Of a DNA stretch of 64,000 nucleotides, positions 26,529 to 35,676 are shown piece after piece. The stretch is from assembly GCA_016342745.1 (NCBI GenBank), contig JAEINT010000015.1, positions 98,621-162,620 of the forward strand. The letters run 5' to 3'. The notes under the pieces were generated by a model. The model made no database searches. It was not told the DNA's origin and saw only the letters and a program-made list of their open reading frames with translations. Numbering within the stretch: the stretch's first letter is position 1; each line of letters begins with the position of its first letter. Both the position numbers and the translations under genes were made by a program. This DNA is from Labilibaculum sp. (GTDB lineage Bacteria; Bacteroidota; Bacteroidia; Bacteroidales; Marinifilaceae).

Positions 26529-28784
26529 TTACTCCTTTTTATCATCGGTAAAATCAAAATTTATTGGAATCGTATAAAGAACACTTACGGGCTTCCCTTT
26601 CTCTAAACCAGGTTGCCATTTAGGAAGTGAATTTATTACTCGAAGTGCTTCTGTATCTAAAGAAGATTCAACACCTCTAGCTATCTTTGCATTATCAACA
26701 CCACCTTCTTTATTCACCTCAAAAGTCACATAAACTTTTCCTTTAACACCTTCTTTTAGCGCTTCTGCAGGATACTTTACATTTTCACCAATATATTTCT
26801 TTAAGGCTTTTGTTCCTCCAGGATATCTTGGCATTTGCTCTACAATGGTGAATACTTTTCCATCAACTTTTATCTCATCTATTTTTTTATCATCCTTAAT
26901 ATCAAAATTAATAGGTACCGTATAAGAAACATCAACAGCTTTTCCTTTTTCAATACCTGGTGTCCATTTTGGCATGGATTTAACAACACGCGCTGCTTCG
27001 GCATCTAAAGAAGACTCAACACCACGTATAACTCGTACTTTATCAACATCTCCCAATTTATTTACAACAAACGTTACGAACACTCTACCTTTAATACCAT
27101 TTACAAAAGCAGTCGATGGGTAAACAACTGATTCTGCAATAAAGTTTTGCACAGCAAGAGATCCTCCTGGAAACTTTGGCATTTCATCAACATAAACATA
27201 AATAGTATCCTTTGTTTCTGGGTCCACAACAAATCTTTTATCTTGTTTTGATTGTGACAATTTACCTTCTTTTCCACCAAAATTAACTGGTACAGTATAA
27301 GAAACATGAACAGCTTTACCTCTTTGTTTGCCTGGCTTCCATTTAGGAGAACTCATAACAATCTCTAAAGCTTTTGTATCCACTTTTTTATTTCCGGAAC
27401 TTCTTGCAATACGAGCCTCAGCAACTTCGCCTGTTTTGGTTACAAGAAAGGTAACATAACTCCTCTTACCAATTATGTATTTTTTATCCAATTTTGAAAC
27501 TTCAGCCTCATAAAATTCTTTTAATTTCAATGCTCCACCAGGAAACTCTGGCATATCTTCTACAATAACAAAAATAGGCTCTCCTTTATAAGTTTTCTCT
27601 TCACTAACTTCTTTTACAGATGAAGAATTTAAGTGAATATTCATATCGTAGCCGTTATCTGTTTTCTTTCCATGCTTTATAAAACCTTCTACAGAAATTA
27701 CCTCTTTGTTTAAATCAACTCCTAAAAATACCAGTTTGCCATCTTCAGGAACTTGGATTGAAAATCTACCTTCCATATCTGAAACTGTTCCAGTTTTAGA
27801 ATCTTGAACCAAAACTGCAACACCTGCAATTGGTTCATTAACTATATTGAAAATTTGTCCCGAAACAGTAGTCACATTTACTACTTTTTCTATTATTTTT
27901 TTCTGAGCCTGAACTTCAACTATCTTCATGTTAAAAAGAAGTATCACAAGTACAGCAGGAATTACAATCAATAATTTATAGCGCCTGTTTTTTGGGCTTT
28001 TTACATTTGACATCATAATCATTCGTTTTTTAGTAATGGAGTAGTTAAAGTTGTTGGCCAAGCCTAACACTTCCGTTCCCATTATTTGATTAATTAAAGT
28101 TGCCTGATATTGCCCAATATTGAAGCCACGCGCTATAACTCCATCATCGGCCAATAATTCATGCGTTTGTTTTATTGCAATCTGATAAAGCCATACAATT
28201 GGGTTAAACCAAACCAAAATGGTTAGCAACTCAACCAAAAGCAGATCGATCCAATGCTTTTGTTCTGCATGAACTTTTTCGTGTGCTAATATATTTGTTC
28301 GAGATTCATCGGTAAATTCCTCTCTGTTCATTACTATGTATCCAAAAAATGTAAAAGCCGGAATTGCTCTATCCAACACAATAACCTTACAATCTTCAAC
28401 TACCGTATAATCTTTGCCCAAAACCATTCTGTATATCTGACTAATTTTTATCAAACTACGAATTAGCAATACCGCAACTACAAATAAATAACCTGCCAAT
28501 AGCAAATTAGGAATTGTAAAGTAGTTTTGCTTCATTGGTGCTGCTTCCATTGCTCCTGAGAACATTGGCATAAGCTCAGTTTGAACTGAAGATTTTACCG
28601 ATTCGACAATTACCGTGTAAGGTATTTTCACAAATGGCAACAAGAGCGAAAGAATTATACTAACAACTAGGTAAATTCTTATTTCTACAAAAAATCTTTC
28701 GTTCCGAAGAATAAGAAAATAGATCGCATAAAACAGGGCTAAAATTACCGATGCTTGTAATAAATAGTCAAATAAAGCTGTCAT
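26529..28784 (-). CDS. M56 membrane metallopeptidase with three tandem TonB C-terminal domains
   Basis: This 751-residue protein matches the 17745 gene product in its first 300 residues: N-terminal membrane helices, an M56 zinc site HEKVH (168-172), then ELLADDGV and another helix (LLIVIPAVLVILLF). A carboxypeptidase-regulatory-like domain (VSGQIFNIVNEPIAGV) follows. It then carries three TonB C-terminal-like repeats at about 405-505, 525-625 and 645-745, each opening with a FPGG or YPGG motif and containing KWxPG. The third and second repeats are clearly more alike than the first. It lies 2 bp after its blaI-like gene and should be the signal-transducing protease for that repressor. Confidence 0.9.
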   Translation of the reverse strand: MTALFDYLLQASVILALFYAIYFLILRNERFFVEIRIYLVVSIILSLLLPFVKIPYTVIVESVKSSVQTELMPMFSGAMEAAPMKQNYFTIPNLLLAGYLFVVAVLLIRSLIKISQIYRMVLGKDYTVVEDCKVIVLDRAIPAFTFFGYIVMNREEFTDESRTNILAHEKVHAEQKHWIDLLLVELLTILVWFNPIVWLYQIAIKQTHELLADDGVIARGFNIGQYQATLINQIMGTEVLGLANNFNYSITKKRMIMMSNVKSPKNRRYKLLIVIPAVLVILLFNMKIVEVQAQKKIIEKVVNVTTVSGQIFNIVNEPIAGVAVLVQDSKTGTVSDMEGRFSIQVPEDGKLVFLGVDLNKEVISVEGFIKHGKKTDNGYDMNIHLNSSSVKEVSEEKTYKGEPIFVIVEDMPEFPGGALKLKEFYEAEVSKLDKKYIIGKRSYVTFLVTKTGEVAEARIARSSGNKKVDTKALEIVMSSPKWKPGKQRGKAVHVSYTVPVNFGGKEGKLSQSKQDKRFVVDPETKDTIYVYVDEMPKFPGGSLAVQNFIAESVVYPSTAFVNGIKGRVFVTFVVNKLGDVDKVRVIRGVESSLDAEAARVVKSMPKWTPGIEKGKAVDVSYTVPINFDIKDDKKIDEIKVDGKVFTIVEQMPRYPGGTKALKKYIGENVKYPAEALKEGVKGKVYVTFEVNKEGGVDNAKIARGVESSLDTEALRVINSLPKWQPGLEKGKPVSVLYTIPINFDFTDDKKE

Positions 28785-28786
28785 AT

Positions 28787-29158
28787 CTATTTCTCCTTTT
28801 CTATTTGTTTCTTTGCGATCTCAATCATTTCTTCCAATTCCTGAATGCTTAACTTATTATCTTTTGCAAAAAAAGACGCCATTCTTGAAAATGACCCATT
28901 AAAGTAATTGGTTACCAATGCTCCTGCTTTAAATCCTGAATAATCTTCTTTCGGTATTTTAACAGAAAACACATGAGATTTTCCTTGTGCGATTTTATTT
29001 ACAAATCCTTTTTTATCCAAGGCGTTCATTACAGTTGCAACTGTAGTATAAGCTGGTTTTGGATCCGGAAAGCAAGCAATTGCATCTCTAACATTTGTTT
29101 TCTCCAATTCCCACACAATTTGCATTACCTGCTCCTCTGCTTTGGTCAACTCCTTCAT
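28787..29158 (-). CDS. BlaI/MecI/CopY family transcriptional repressor (second copy)
   Basis: This 123-residue paralogue of the 17353 gene product has the same opening LTKAEEQVMQIVWELEKTNVRDAI, recognition region KPAYTTVATVMNALDKKGFV, and tail YFNGSFSRMASFFAKDN. It is followed by the triple-TonB M56 gene with a 2-bp gap. Three BlaI-type palindromes lie upstream at 29184-29241. Since the two repressors' recognition helices and operators are nearly the same, cross-regulation between the two systems is plausible. Confidence 0.95.
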   Translation of the reverse strand: MKELTKAEEQVMQIVWELEKTNVRDAIACFPDPKPAYTTVATVMNALDKKGFVNKIAQGKSHVFSVKIPKEDYSGFKAGALVTNYFNGSFSRMASFFAKDNKLSIQELEEMIEIAKKQIEKEK

Positions 29159-29183
29159 ATCAATTTCAACTTTTAGATTAATC

Positions 29184-29199
29184 TACTACAAACTTAGTA
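29184..29199 (-). promoter_or_regulatory. BlaI-type operator B1 overlapping a -7 promoter box
   Basis: TACTACAAACTTAGTA. Read on the minus strand it contains TAAGTTTG (29196 to 29189), a perfect TAnnTTTG -7 box for the second blaI gene, the same arrangement as operator A3. Confidence 0.74.
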
Positions 29200-29213
29200 C
29201 TAAATTTCTAGTA
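29198..29213 (-). promoter_or_regulatory. BlaI-type operator B2
   Basis: TACTAAATTTCTAGTA, a TACTA-N6-TAGTA palindrome sharing two bases with operator B1. Confidence 0.65.
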
Positions 29214-29225
29214 GACAAATTTTAC

Positions 29226-29241
29226 AACTAAAAATTTAGTA
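29226..29241 (-). promoter_or_regulatory. BlaI-type operator B3
   Basis: AACTAAAAATTTAGTA; one base off the TACTA-N6-TAGTA pattern with symmetric ACTAAA/TTTAGT arms. It lies between the second blaI gene and the divergent gene at 29334 and could affect either. Confidence 0.55.
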
Positions 29242-29333
29242 GATAAACGAAATTAATTAAAAATAGAACTTGATAAATTGCCTTTATGCTTGATTTAGGC
29301 TAGCTAATTTGCTAACTATGCAAAAAATAAGCA

Positions 29334-29789
29334 ATGGAAAAATTTCAACTAGACCCTGCGGAATATCCTCTTGGCAAAAGAATCATCAAAGAACTATCCT
29401 TATTGGGTCTTCTTCTTCTTATCCTTTTATTCTTTGGAGAATTAAAAGTAGTTTACTTGAGCGCCATATTTCTCATGTACATCCTTCTTCTTCTTTTAAA
29501 AAGAAACCGAATTATCTACGAAATTAAATTCGATGATGATGCAAAAGAAATTCATTTGTACTATTTCTATTTAATTGCATGTAAGGGTTTGGAAAAAATA
29601 CCTTATTCTAAAATTGGCTTTAATATGGGCTTAAAAAGGTTTGGTTTTGGAAGTGCTATTGAAACACTTGAACTATTTAAAGGAAAGATATTAGCCGGTG
29701 AAATCCGTAAAGAAGGGAAATGGAAATGGTCAGAAGAAAATACAAAGCAACTTCACGAAAAGCTTAATCAAGTCGCGAATTTAAAATAA
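29334..29789 (+). CDS. Small two-helix membrane protein of unknown function
   Basis: I do not recognise this 151-residue protein. It has a short basic N-terminus, two close hydrophobic helices (about 22-40 and 41-60), then a soluble part with alternating strands (IYEIKFDDDAKEIHLYYF, KGLEKIPYSKIGFNMGL) and a charged C-terminal helix. The layout recalls small bacterial PH-like membrane proteins, but that is a guess. It is divergent from the second blaI gene, and the BlaI-type palindromes at 29184-29241 lie in the shared 175-bp region. Confidence 0.75.
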   Translation: MEKFQLDPAEYPLGKRIIKELSLLGLLLLILLFFGELKVVYLSAIFLMYILLLLLKRNRIIYEIKFDDDAKEIHLYYFYLIACKGLEKIPYSKIGFNMGLKRFGFGSAIETLELFKGKILAGEIRKEGKWKWSEENTKQLHEKLNQVANLK

Positions 29790-29884
29790 CTTAACTATTT
29801 TGTAGTTAATATAGGTACGATTCTTGTTTCTTGCCAAGCATGATCTACTTGCAAATTGTATATCTTTAAAGAAGAATTTGCCTT

Positions 29885-31858
29885 TTGAAATTAAACTTTC
29901 GCCACATCAGTAAAATAGTTACATATTGTCTGATTTTGATATTTTCGATTGGAAACCTTTCCCTGACTTATGGACAAAGGTCTTCTCGAAAAGATACCCT
30001 TGTTTCCAAAAACAAACAACACAATTTAACCGATAGCACTTATATCATCTCCCGAGATACTTTTGTTTTTCTTTTAGATACAGTTAAGGAAAAATATCGT
30101 GGAAATGAATCTGGCAATGGCAATAAATTTTATCATGCGTTAAAGCGCAATGCAGATAAGCGTAAGTTTACAAAAGAGCTGTATCGCTTATTTTTCGTAG
30201 CTCCTGACAAGTTAAAACCTACCGATACCTTAAAAACAGAACGAAGCGAAACTGCCTTTGTACAATACCAAGGAAAAAAAATACGAAAAATAAGTGTCCG
30301 AGTTTTAGAACCCTTTGGCTCTACCCTTTACGATACAACCAAAGTAGCAACATCGTGGATTGAAAATACAGGTAACAAATTGCATCATACCAGTAGAAGA
30401 AAGCATTTAAAGAAACTTTTGCGATTAAAAGAAGGCGATGACCTTGACCCCTACAACATTGCTGATAATGAACGTTTAATACGACAGCTCTCCTACATTA
30501 AAGATGCTTACTTTAGAGTTATTCCAGTTTTAGGATCTCAAACATTAGTCGACCTGCAGTTGTGGGTAAAAGATCAATTTTCCTGGGGAGCAAACTTAGA
30601 TGTTGGCTCACTAACTTCTACCGAAGTTGAAATATACAGCAGAAATCTTTACGGATTAGGTCACGAATTTAGCAATGCCCTAGAATTCGATGCAGATAAA
30701 AATCAGCAATATGGCTACACCGGAAAATATAAGATCAAAAATATCCGAAGAAGTTATATCGATGCCTTGTTCACCTATCAAAATACTTACGAAAAAGCTG
30801 TTCTTCAGATGGATTTGGATCGACCTTTTGCAACTTACAACACCAAATATGCAGGCGGTTTTACCATTGCCCAAACCATGAGATCGGAAGAAATTCAAAA
30901 CGATGATCCCATTTTAAACGAAATACCACTCGATTTTAATTATGGAAATATGTGGTTTGGACGCTCCTACAAAGTAAAATCGAGAAGACAATTTGCCAGA
31001 AGAAAACTATATATTGCTGGAAGAATATCAAGTAAAAATTTTTTTGAACGCCCCGAAGTTGGACCAACACTAAATCAGTTTTTTCACAATAACATCCTCT
31101 ATTTAGCTAGTATTAGCTTAAGTCAAATTCAATATTACAAAAGTAATTTGATTTATAATTTTGGCCGTACAGAAGATATTCCATATGGTTTTTTAAGTCA
31201 GTTCACATTTGGATATGAAGACCGAGAGTACTCTCATCGCAATTACCTTGGATTTGATTTCCAAAAAGCCATATATCTTAAAAATAGCAGAAGCTATTTA
31301 TTCAATAGAGTTGCTTTAGGAGGATATTTTAATTCTAAGCGATTTGAGCAAGGAGTATTAACAGCACAATCGAAGTTTTTCAGCAGAATACATCAAATCG
31401 GACCTCTTCGATTTCGTCACTTTGGCGACATGCAATACACGCTAGGAATTCGACGATTCCCCGAAGAATTCATAAGCTTAATTACGGAAAAAGGCATTAG
31501 AGGATTTAAGAAAGAATCGGTGAGTGGAACTCAAAAATTAGTAGGTAGTTTTGAGAGTGTTGCTTTTACGCCATATACTTTAGGAGGATTTAGATTTGCG
31601 TTCTACACTTTTGCCGATCTTGGTTTTATTGGCGCTAATAATAAGAACATCTTTAAAGAAGATTTTTATTATGGTGTTGGCTTTGGTATTCGACTACGAA
31701 ATGAAAATCTAGTGTTTAAAACAATTCAGCTTCGACTGGCATTTTATCCTAGAGCACCTAAGGAAATTGATCATTTTGAGTACCGAATTTCGGGAGAAGA
31801 AAGACCCAAGTTTAATAACTTTAGAGTTACCCAACCCGAAACGGTTAAATTTGAGTAG
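29885..31858 (+). CDS. POTRA-containing outer-membrane beta-barrel protein (BamA/TamA superfamily-like)
   Basis: The frame opens with a TTG at 29885, the only plausible start because it yields a signal peptide ([21 protein letters not shown]). The 657-residue protein has one visible POTRA-like segment (LRLKEGDDLDPYNIADNERLIRQLSYIKDAYFRVIP, about 177-215). A long series of amphipathic strands with aromatic girdles follows (LFTYQNTYEKAVLQMDLDRPF, AGRISSKNFFERPEVG). The last strand does not end exactly at the C-terminus. It probably inserts or secretes proteins or forms a channel; no specific partner is visible. It converges on the MATE gene with only 11 bp between stops. Confidence 0.75.
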   Translation: MKLNFRHISKIVTYCLILIFSIGNLSLTYGQRSSRKDTLVSKNKQHNLTDSTYIISRDTFVFLLDTVKEKYRGNESGNGNKFYHALKRNADKRKFTKELYRLFFVAPDKLKPTDTLKTERSETAFVQYQGKKIRKISVRVLEPFGSTLYDTTKVATSWIENTGNKLHHTSRRKHLKKLLRLKEGDDLDPYNIADNERLIRQLSYIKDAYFRVIPVLGSQTLVDLQLWVKDQFSWGANLDVGSLTSTEVEIYSRNLYGLGHEFSNALEFDADKNQQYGYTGKYKIKNIRRSYIDALFTYQNTYEKAVLQMDLDRPFATYNTKYAGGFTIAQTMRSEEIQNDDPILNEIPLDFNYGNMWFGRSYKVKSRRQFARRKLYIAGRISSKNFFERPEVGPTLNQFFHNNILYLASISLSQIQYYKSNLIYNFGRTEDIPYGFLSQFTFGYEDREYSHRNYLGFDFQKAIYLKNSRSYLFNRVALGGYFNSKRFEQGVLTAQSKFFSRIHQIGPLRFRHFGDMQYTLGIRRFPEEFISLITEKGIRGFKKESVSGTQKLVGSFESVAFTPYTLGGFRFAFYTFADLGFIGANNKNIFKEDFYYGVGFGIRLRNENLVFKTIQLRLAFYPRAPKEIDHFEYRISGEERPKFNNFRVTQPETVKFE

Positions 31859-31869
31859 TTGCTTACAAA

Positions 31870-33201
31870 CTAAATCTTACTGTCTTTCCAATTGGCAAAT
31901 CGTAAATAGAGCCAGGATCCTAATGCCAAAAAGCCAGCATAAAAATATTCTGAAATCCAAACCCCTGAAATGGACAACTTAAATACTTCGATTAAAGTAT
32001 AAACACCTCCCAAATAAAAGGCCAGCACAATAATTTCTATTAACATCGCATGAAAGGTATTTCCCGTTCCAGAAACGCCTTGAAACAAGGTTATTCCAAC
32101 AGGAAAAAGAAGTGCTGCACCAAATATCACATACAAAACGGGTTTAGTCTCCCTAATTAAACCAATTTCATCTGTGTAAATAGAAATTACCAATTCTGGA
32201 CTAATTAGACTAACTCCAACCAAAGCCAAAACACATAAAAAAGAAAGCTTTACAGTCTTAAATATTACAGGCAATACTTCTTGATAATTTCCCTCTCCTA
32301 TCACTTGGCTAACCAAAGTATTTGCCGCAGAAGCAAAAGCCCATACCGGAACCATTATCAAGACATAAATACTTCTAATGATATTGGAAATTGCTAATTC
32401 TCTCTCTCCCATTTTCTCAACCATTAAAAAGAAAACAAACCAACACGACAAAGCCAAAAAGTTTTGAATCATCATTGGAAATGACACCTTCAATAATCGT
32501 TTGTATAATTCTTTATCAACTTTAGGAAAATGAAATAGATTATATTTTTCGACAGGCGTTTTTCGTAGGGTATAAATAATAAAAAACACCAAAACGCAAG
32601 CCTCTGCAATTACGGAAGCCAAAGCCGCACCTTTAATACCCATTTCTGGAAAACCTAACTCTCCAAATATCAATACATAATCGAAAAAGATATTAATAAT
32701 CGCCATAAAAGCCGTACTCCAGCTAATAATCTTAGTTTTGGCAATACCAATATAAAAAGCTCTAAACAGTAGGTTAATACAGGCAAATAAAATACCCCAA
32801 GCACGTACCGAAATGTAATCAGTACTGGCTTGAAAAATAGCATCAGATTGAACAATTCCCTTTAATATAGAAGGGGATTGAATTTCCATAAATCCGAAAA
32901 GTAAAACTGCCAAAACTACCAGAAAATACAAGGCATGATCGAAGGTTTTACCTACTAACTTGTAATTCCCTTCACCATATCGTCGAGCCATTACGATTTG
33001 TGCCCCTAAACCAAACCCCCATCCCAGCATAACTACTGCGAAATAGAAGATGGTTGCAATTGCTGCTGCACCTAAGGCTGTTTCACTTAGGTGACCTAAA
33101 AAAGCCGTATCTGTTAAAGCAATTATATTTTGAGCAACACTACCCAGTATGATTGGGTAGGCAACTTTCCAAATATTTGAATAAGAGGTTTGTATTTTCA
33201 C
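31870..33201 (-). CDS. MATE family multidrug/sodium-coupled efflux transporter
   Basis: This roughly 443-residue protein has about twelve membrane helices and the MATE motif set (IWKVAYPIILGSVAQNIIALTDTAFLGHLSETALGA at the N-terminus, repeated in related form after about residue 220). I choose the GTG at 33201. The longer frame starts with a TTG at 33237 that lies in the loop of the preceding gene's terminator, so it cannot be the usual start. It should export cationic drugs or metabolites using a sodium or proton gradient. It follows the DPP IV-like gene but is separated from it by that terminator. Confidence 0.9.
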   Translation of the reverse strand: MKIQTSYSNIWKVAYPIILGSVAQNIIALTDTAFLGHLSETALGAAAIATIFYFAVVMLGWGFGLGAQIVMARRYGEGNYKLVGKTFDHALYFLVVLAVLLFGFMEIQSPSILKGIVQSDAIFQASTDYISVRAWGILFACINLLFRAFYIGIAKTKIISWSTAFMAIINIFFDYVLIFGELGFPEMGIKGAALASVIAEACVLVFFIIYTLRKTPVEKYNLFHFPKVDKELYKRLLKVSFPMMIQNFLALSCWFVFFLMVEKMGERELAISNIIRSIYVLIMVPVWAFASAANTLVSQVIGEGNYQEVLPVIFKTVKLSFLCVLALVGVSLISPELVISIYTDEIGLIRETKPVLYVIFGAALLFPVGITLFQGVSGTGNTFHAMLIEIIVLAFYLGGVYTLIEVFKLSISGVWISEYFYAGFLALGSWLYLRFANWKDSKI

Positions 33202-33220
33202 GATACTACTGCAATAAGAT

Positions 33221-33250
33221 AAAAAAGCCGGTTCCAAATATGAAACCGGC
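33221..33250 (-). terminator. Terminator of the DPP IV-like gene
   Basis: On the minus strand GCCGGTT, loop, AACCGGC (33250 to 33227) is followed by six T. It lies 14 bp after the stop codon of the peptidase gene and 20 bp before the GTG start chosen for the MATE gene. Confidence 0.88.
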
Positions 33251-33264
33251 GAAAATTAATTCTT

Positions 33265-35433
33265 TTATTTTAAATAATCGTCAAAATAATTACTGACTTT
33301 TTGCTTTAAGTGAATACGATCACGTCCTCTAACATTGTGCTCAGCTCTCGGATACGGGAAGTAATCCACTTGAACATTATTCTTAATGCACTCGCGAATA
33401 AAACTCAAACTATGCTGCCACAATACGGTTGGGTCAACAGCTCCTTGACAAATTAATAGTTTTCCTTTCAAACCCTTCGCTTTAGCAATTAAAGATGTTT
33501 TAGCATAACCTTCCGGATTCTCTTCTGGAGTATCCATATATCTTTCGCCGTACATTACCTCATACCATTTCCAGTCAATTACCGGACCTCCAGCAACACC
33601 AACCTTAAACACATCAGGGTAATTTGTAATTAATGAAATGGTCATGAATCCACCATAGCTCCATCCATGAACTCCAATTCGATCAGCATCCACATATGGT
33701 AATGATTTTAAAAACTCAACACCTTTCATCTGATCTGCCATTTCGGGTTGTCCACACTGGCGATGTATAATAGCTTCGAATTCCTTACCTCTATTAGCAG
33801 ATCCTCTATTATCCAGCACATAAATTAAATAACCATTTTGTGCCATATACTGCTCCCATAAAGGCGCGCCACCTAACCATCGGTTGTTTACCATTTGAGC
33901 GTGCGGACCACCATACACATATACTACAGTCGGATATTTTTTATTAGGATCAAAATCAGCAGGTTTCACCATACGGTAATGCAAATCAGTCTTTTCGTCA
34001 GCCGATTTAATTGTTCCCAATACAATTTCACCTAAATTATATTCTTTCAACTTATTTTCAGCGTTTACCAATTCTTCAATTACTTTTCCTTTGGTATCGG
34101 CAATAGCAACTACACGAGGTACATTTAAACTACTGTAATTGTCAATAAGGTATTTCCCATCGGCACTAAACTTCACTGAGTGATGTCCTTCCGCCATAGT
34201 TACACGAACTCTTTTTCCTGTTTTTAAATTTAACTTGTAAGCATGTCGTTCAATTGGACTCACTTCCGTTGATAGATAAAACAAATATTTTTCATCTTTA
34301 TCGAAACCCAAAATCTTTGTAATTTCCCAATCTCCAGAAGTTAATTGTTTAATTAATTTGCCTTCAGAATTATATAAATAAGCATGATTAAAACCATCAC
34401 GATTGTTTGTCTGATAAATGAATTGATTTAATTTCTTCTTTAAGAAAACTAATTTATGAGATGGTTCTACCCAACGATCATCTTTTTCTTCAAACAATGT
34501 TTTCACAAATTCACCTGTAGTAGCATCGTACTTATTTAATTTGGCATGATCAGTAGCTCGATTCAACACCTGAATGTAAATAAATTTCCCTTCTGCTCCC
34601 CACGAAATATTTGTTAAATATTGGTCAGATCCAAAATCATCTGCCTGCACCCAAACCGTTAATTTATTTGCCAAATTGTAAATACCCAAACTTACAACTT
34701 CACTATCCATACCACACATTGGATATTTAACCTCTCTTAAATCACCAACTCTTGTATTGATATCAACCAAAGGAAAAGAAGTGACTTTATTTTCATCTTT
34801 TCTGTAAAAAGCCAAGTGCTGCCCTTTAGGAGACCAAAAAATCCCACCATCAATACCATATTCGCTTCGACTAACAGCCTGACCATTAACAATATTCTTA
34901 TCAGAATCACTCGTAACAGCTACTTCTCCATTCTCATTATTTGCTATAAATAAATTATTATCAATAGTATAGGCCATTGTTGAATTCGCCGTACAAAATT
35001 CTTGATTTGTTCCAATTGAATTAATGTTCAAATTCAAGATTACCTTTTTACTCGCGATATCAATATGAAGTAACCTGCTTCTAACTTTAAATTGAATTAC
35101 ATTGGTATTCTCCCAAGAATAACGCGGTAATCTTTTAAGCTCATCAAGTTTTTCTTTTCTTAAAATGTCATTTAGACCAGATAAAGTAAAAATAACCTTT
35201 ACTTCTTCTCCTGGCTTAGCAGCTAAAATTTCCTCTCCCTTGGTATAAGAAATAAGGTTACTTTCACCTTTCCAAGCAAGTTGGGAAACGTTTTCCGGGT
35301 AAAATTTCCCCCATTTTCCCAAAATAGCATCTTCCATACTCAATTTTTTTGATCGAGTATCAGCATCAGCAAAAAAGGCACAAATGATTAATAAATAGGT
35401 TAAAAGGAATACTCTTTTCATAGTGTTATTCAT
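33265..35433 (-). CDS. S9 family (DPP IV-like) serine peptidase
   Basis: From the ATG at 35433 the protein is 722 residues and begins MNNTMKRVFLLTYLLIICAF, a signal peptide; a frame from 35526 would bury it. The N-terminal two thirds form the eight-bladed propeller of DPP IV (repeated WSPKGQHLAFYRKDE-like blades). The C-terminal alpha/beta-hydrolase domain has the nucleophile motif GWSYGGF, a late Asp (GAVDPTVLWQHS) and the catalytic His in PYPRAEHNVRG. It should cleave X-Pro dipeptides from peptides in the periplasm. It is monocistronic. Confidence 0.94.
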   Translation of the reverse strand: MNNTMKRVFLLTYLLIICAFFADADTRSKKLSMEDAILGKWGKFYPENVSQLAWKGESNLISYTKGEEILAAKPGEEVKVIFTLSGLNDILRKEKLDELKRLPRYSWENTNVIQFKVRSRLLHIDIASKKVILNLNINSIGTNQEFCTANSTMAYTIDNNLFIANNENGEVAVTSDSDKNIVNGQAVSRSEYGIDGGIFWSPKGQHLAFYRKDENKVTSFPLVDINTRVGDLREVKYPMCGMDSEVVSLGIYNLANKLTVWVQADDFGSDQYLTNISWGAEGKFIYIQVLNRATDHAKLNKYDATTGEFVKTLFEEKDDRWVEPSHKLVFLKKKLNQFIYQTNNRDGFNHAYLYNSEGKLIKQLTSGDWEITKILGFDKDEKYLFYLSTEVSPIERHAYKLNLKTGKRVRVTMAEGHHSVKFSADGKYLIDNYSSLNVPRVVAIADTKGKVIEELVNAENKLKEYNLGEIVLGTIKSADEKTDLHYRMVKPADFDPNKKYPTVVYVYGGPHAQMVNNRWLGGAPLWEQYMAQNGYLIYVLDNRGSANRGKEFEAIIHRQCGQPEMADQMKGVEFLKSLPYVDADRIGVHGWSYGGFMTISLITNYPDVFKVGVAGGPVIDWKWYEVMYGERYMDTPEENPEGYAKTSLIAKAKGLKGKLLICQGAVDPTVLWQHSLSFIRECIKNNVQVDYFPYPRAEHNVRGRDRIHLKQKVSNYFDDYLK

Positions 35434-35676
35434 TGTTGTTAAATTTCTTTTAAAAAAATCGGTCCCCAAATGTATCCTTTTTACCATTAATACAGTAATA
35501 ATGATTGAAGAAATTGGACAAATCAAACACCAATCTATTTAGAATTCAATCCAAACATAAAACGATTAACAAATTCATAAGTAATTATTACGAATAGTCT
35601 CTAAGTAGACTTCAGCTAATCTTTGAGAATTAGCATATTCTTTCTAAATTGCTTAATAAATTTTAAGTTATACAAG

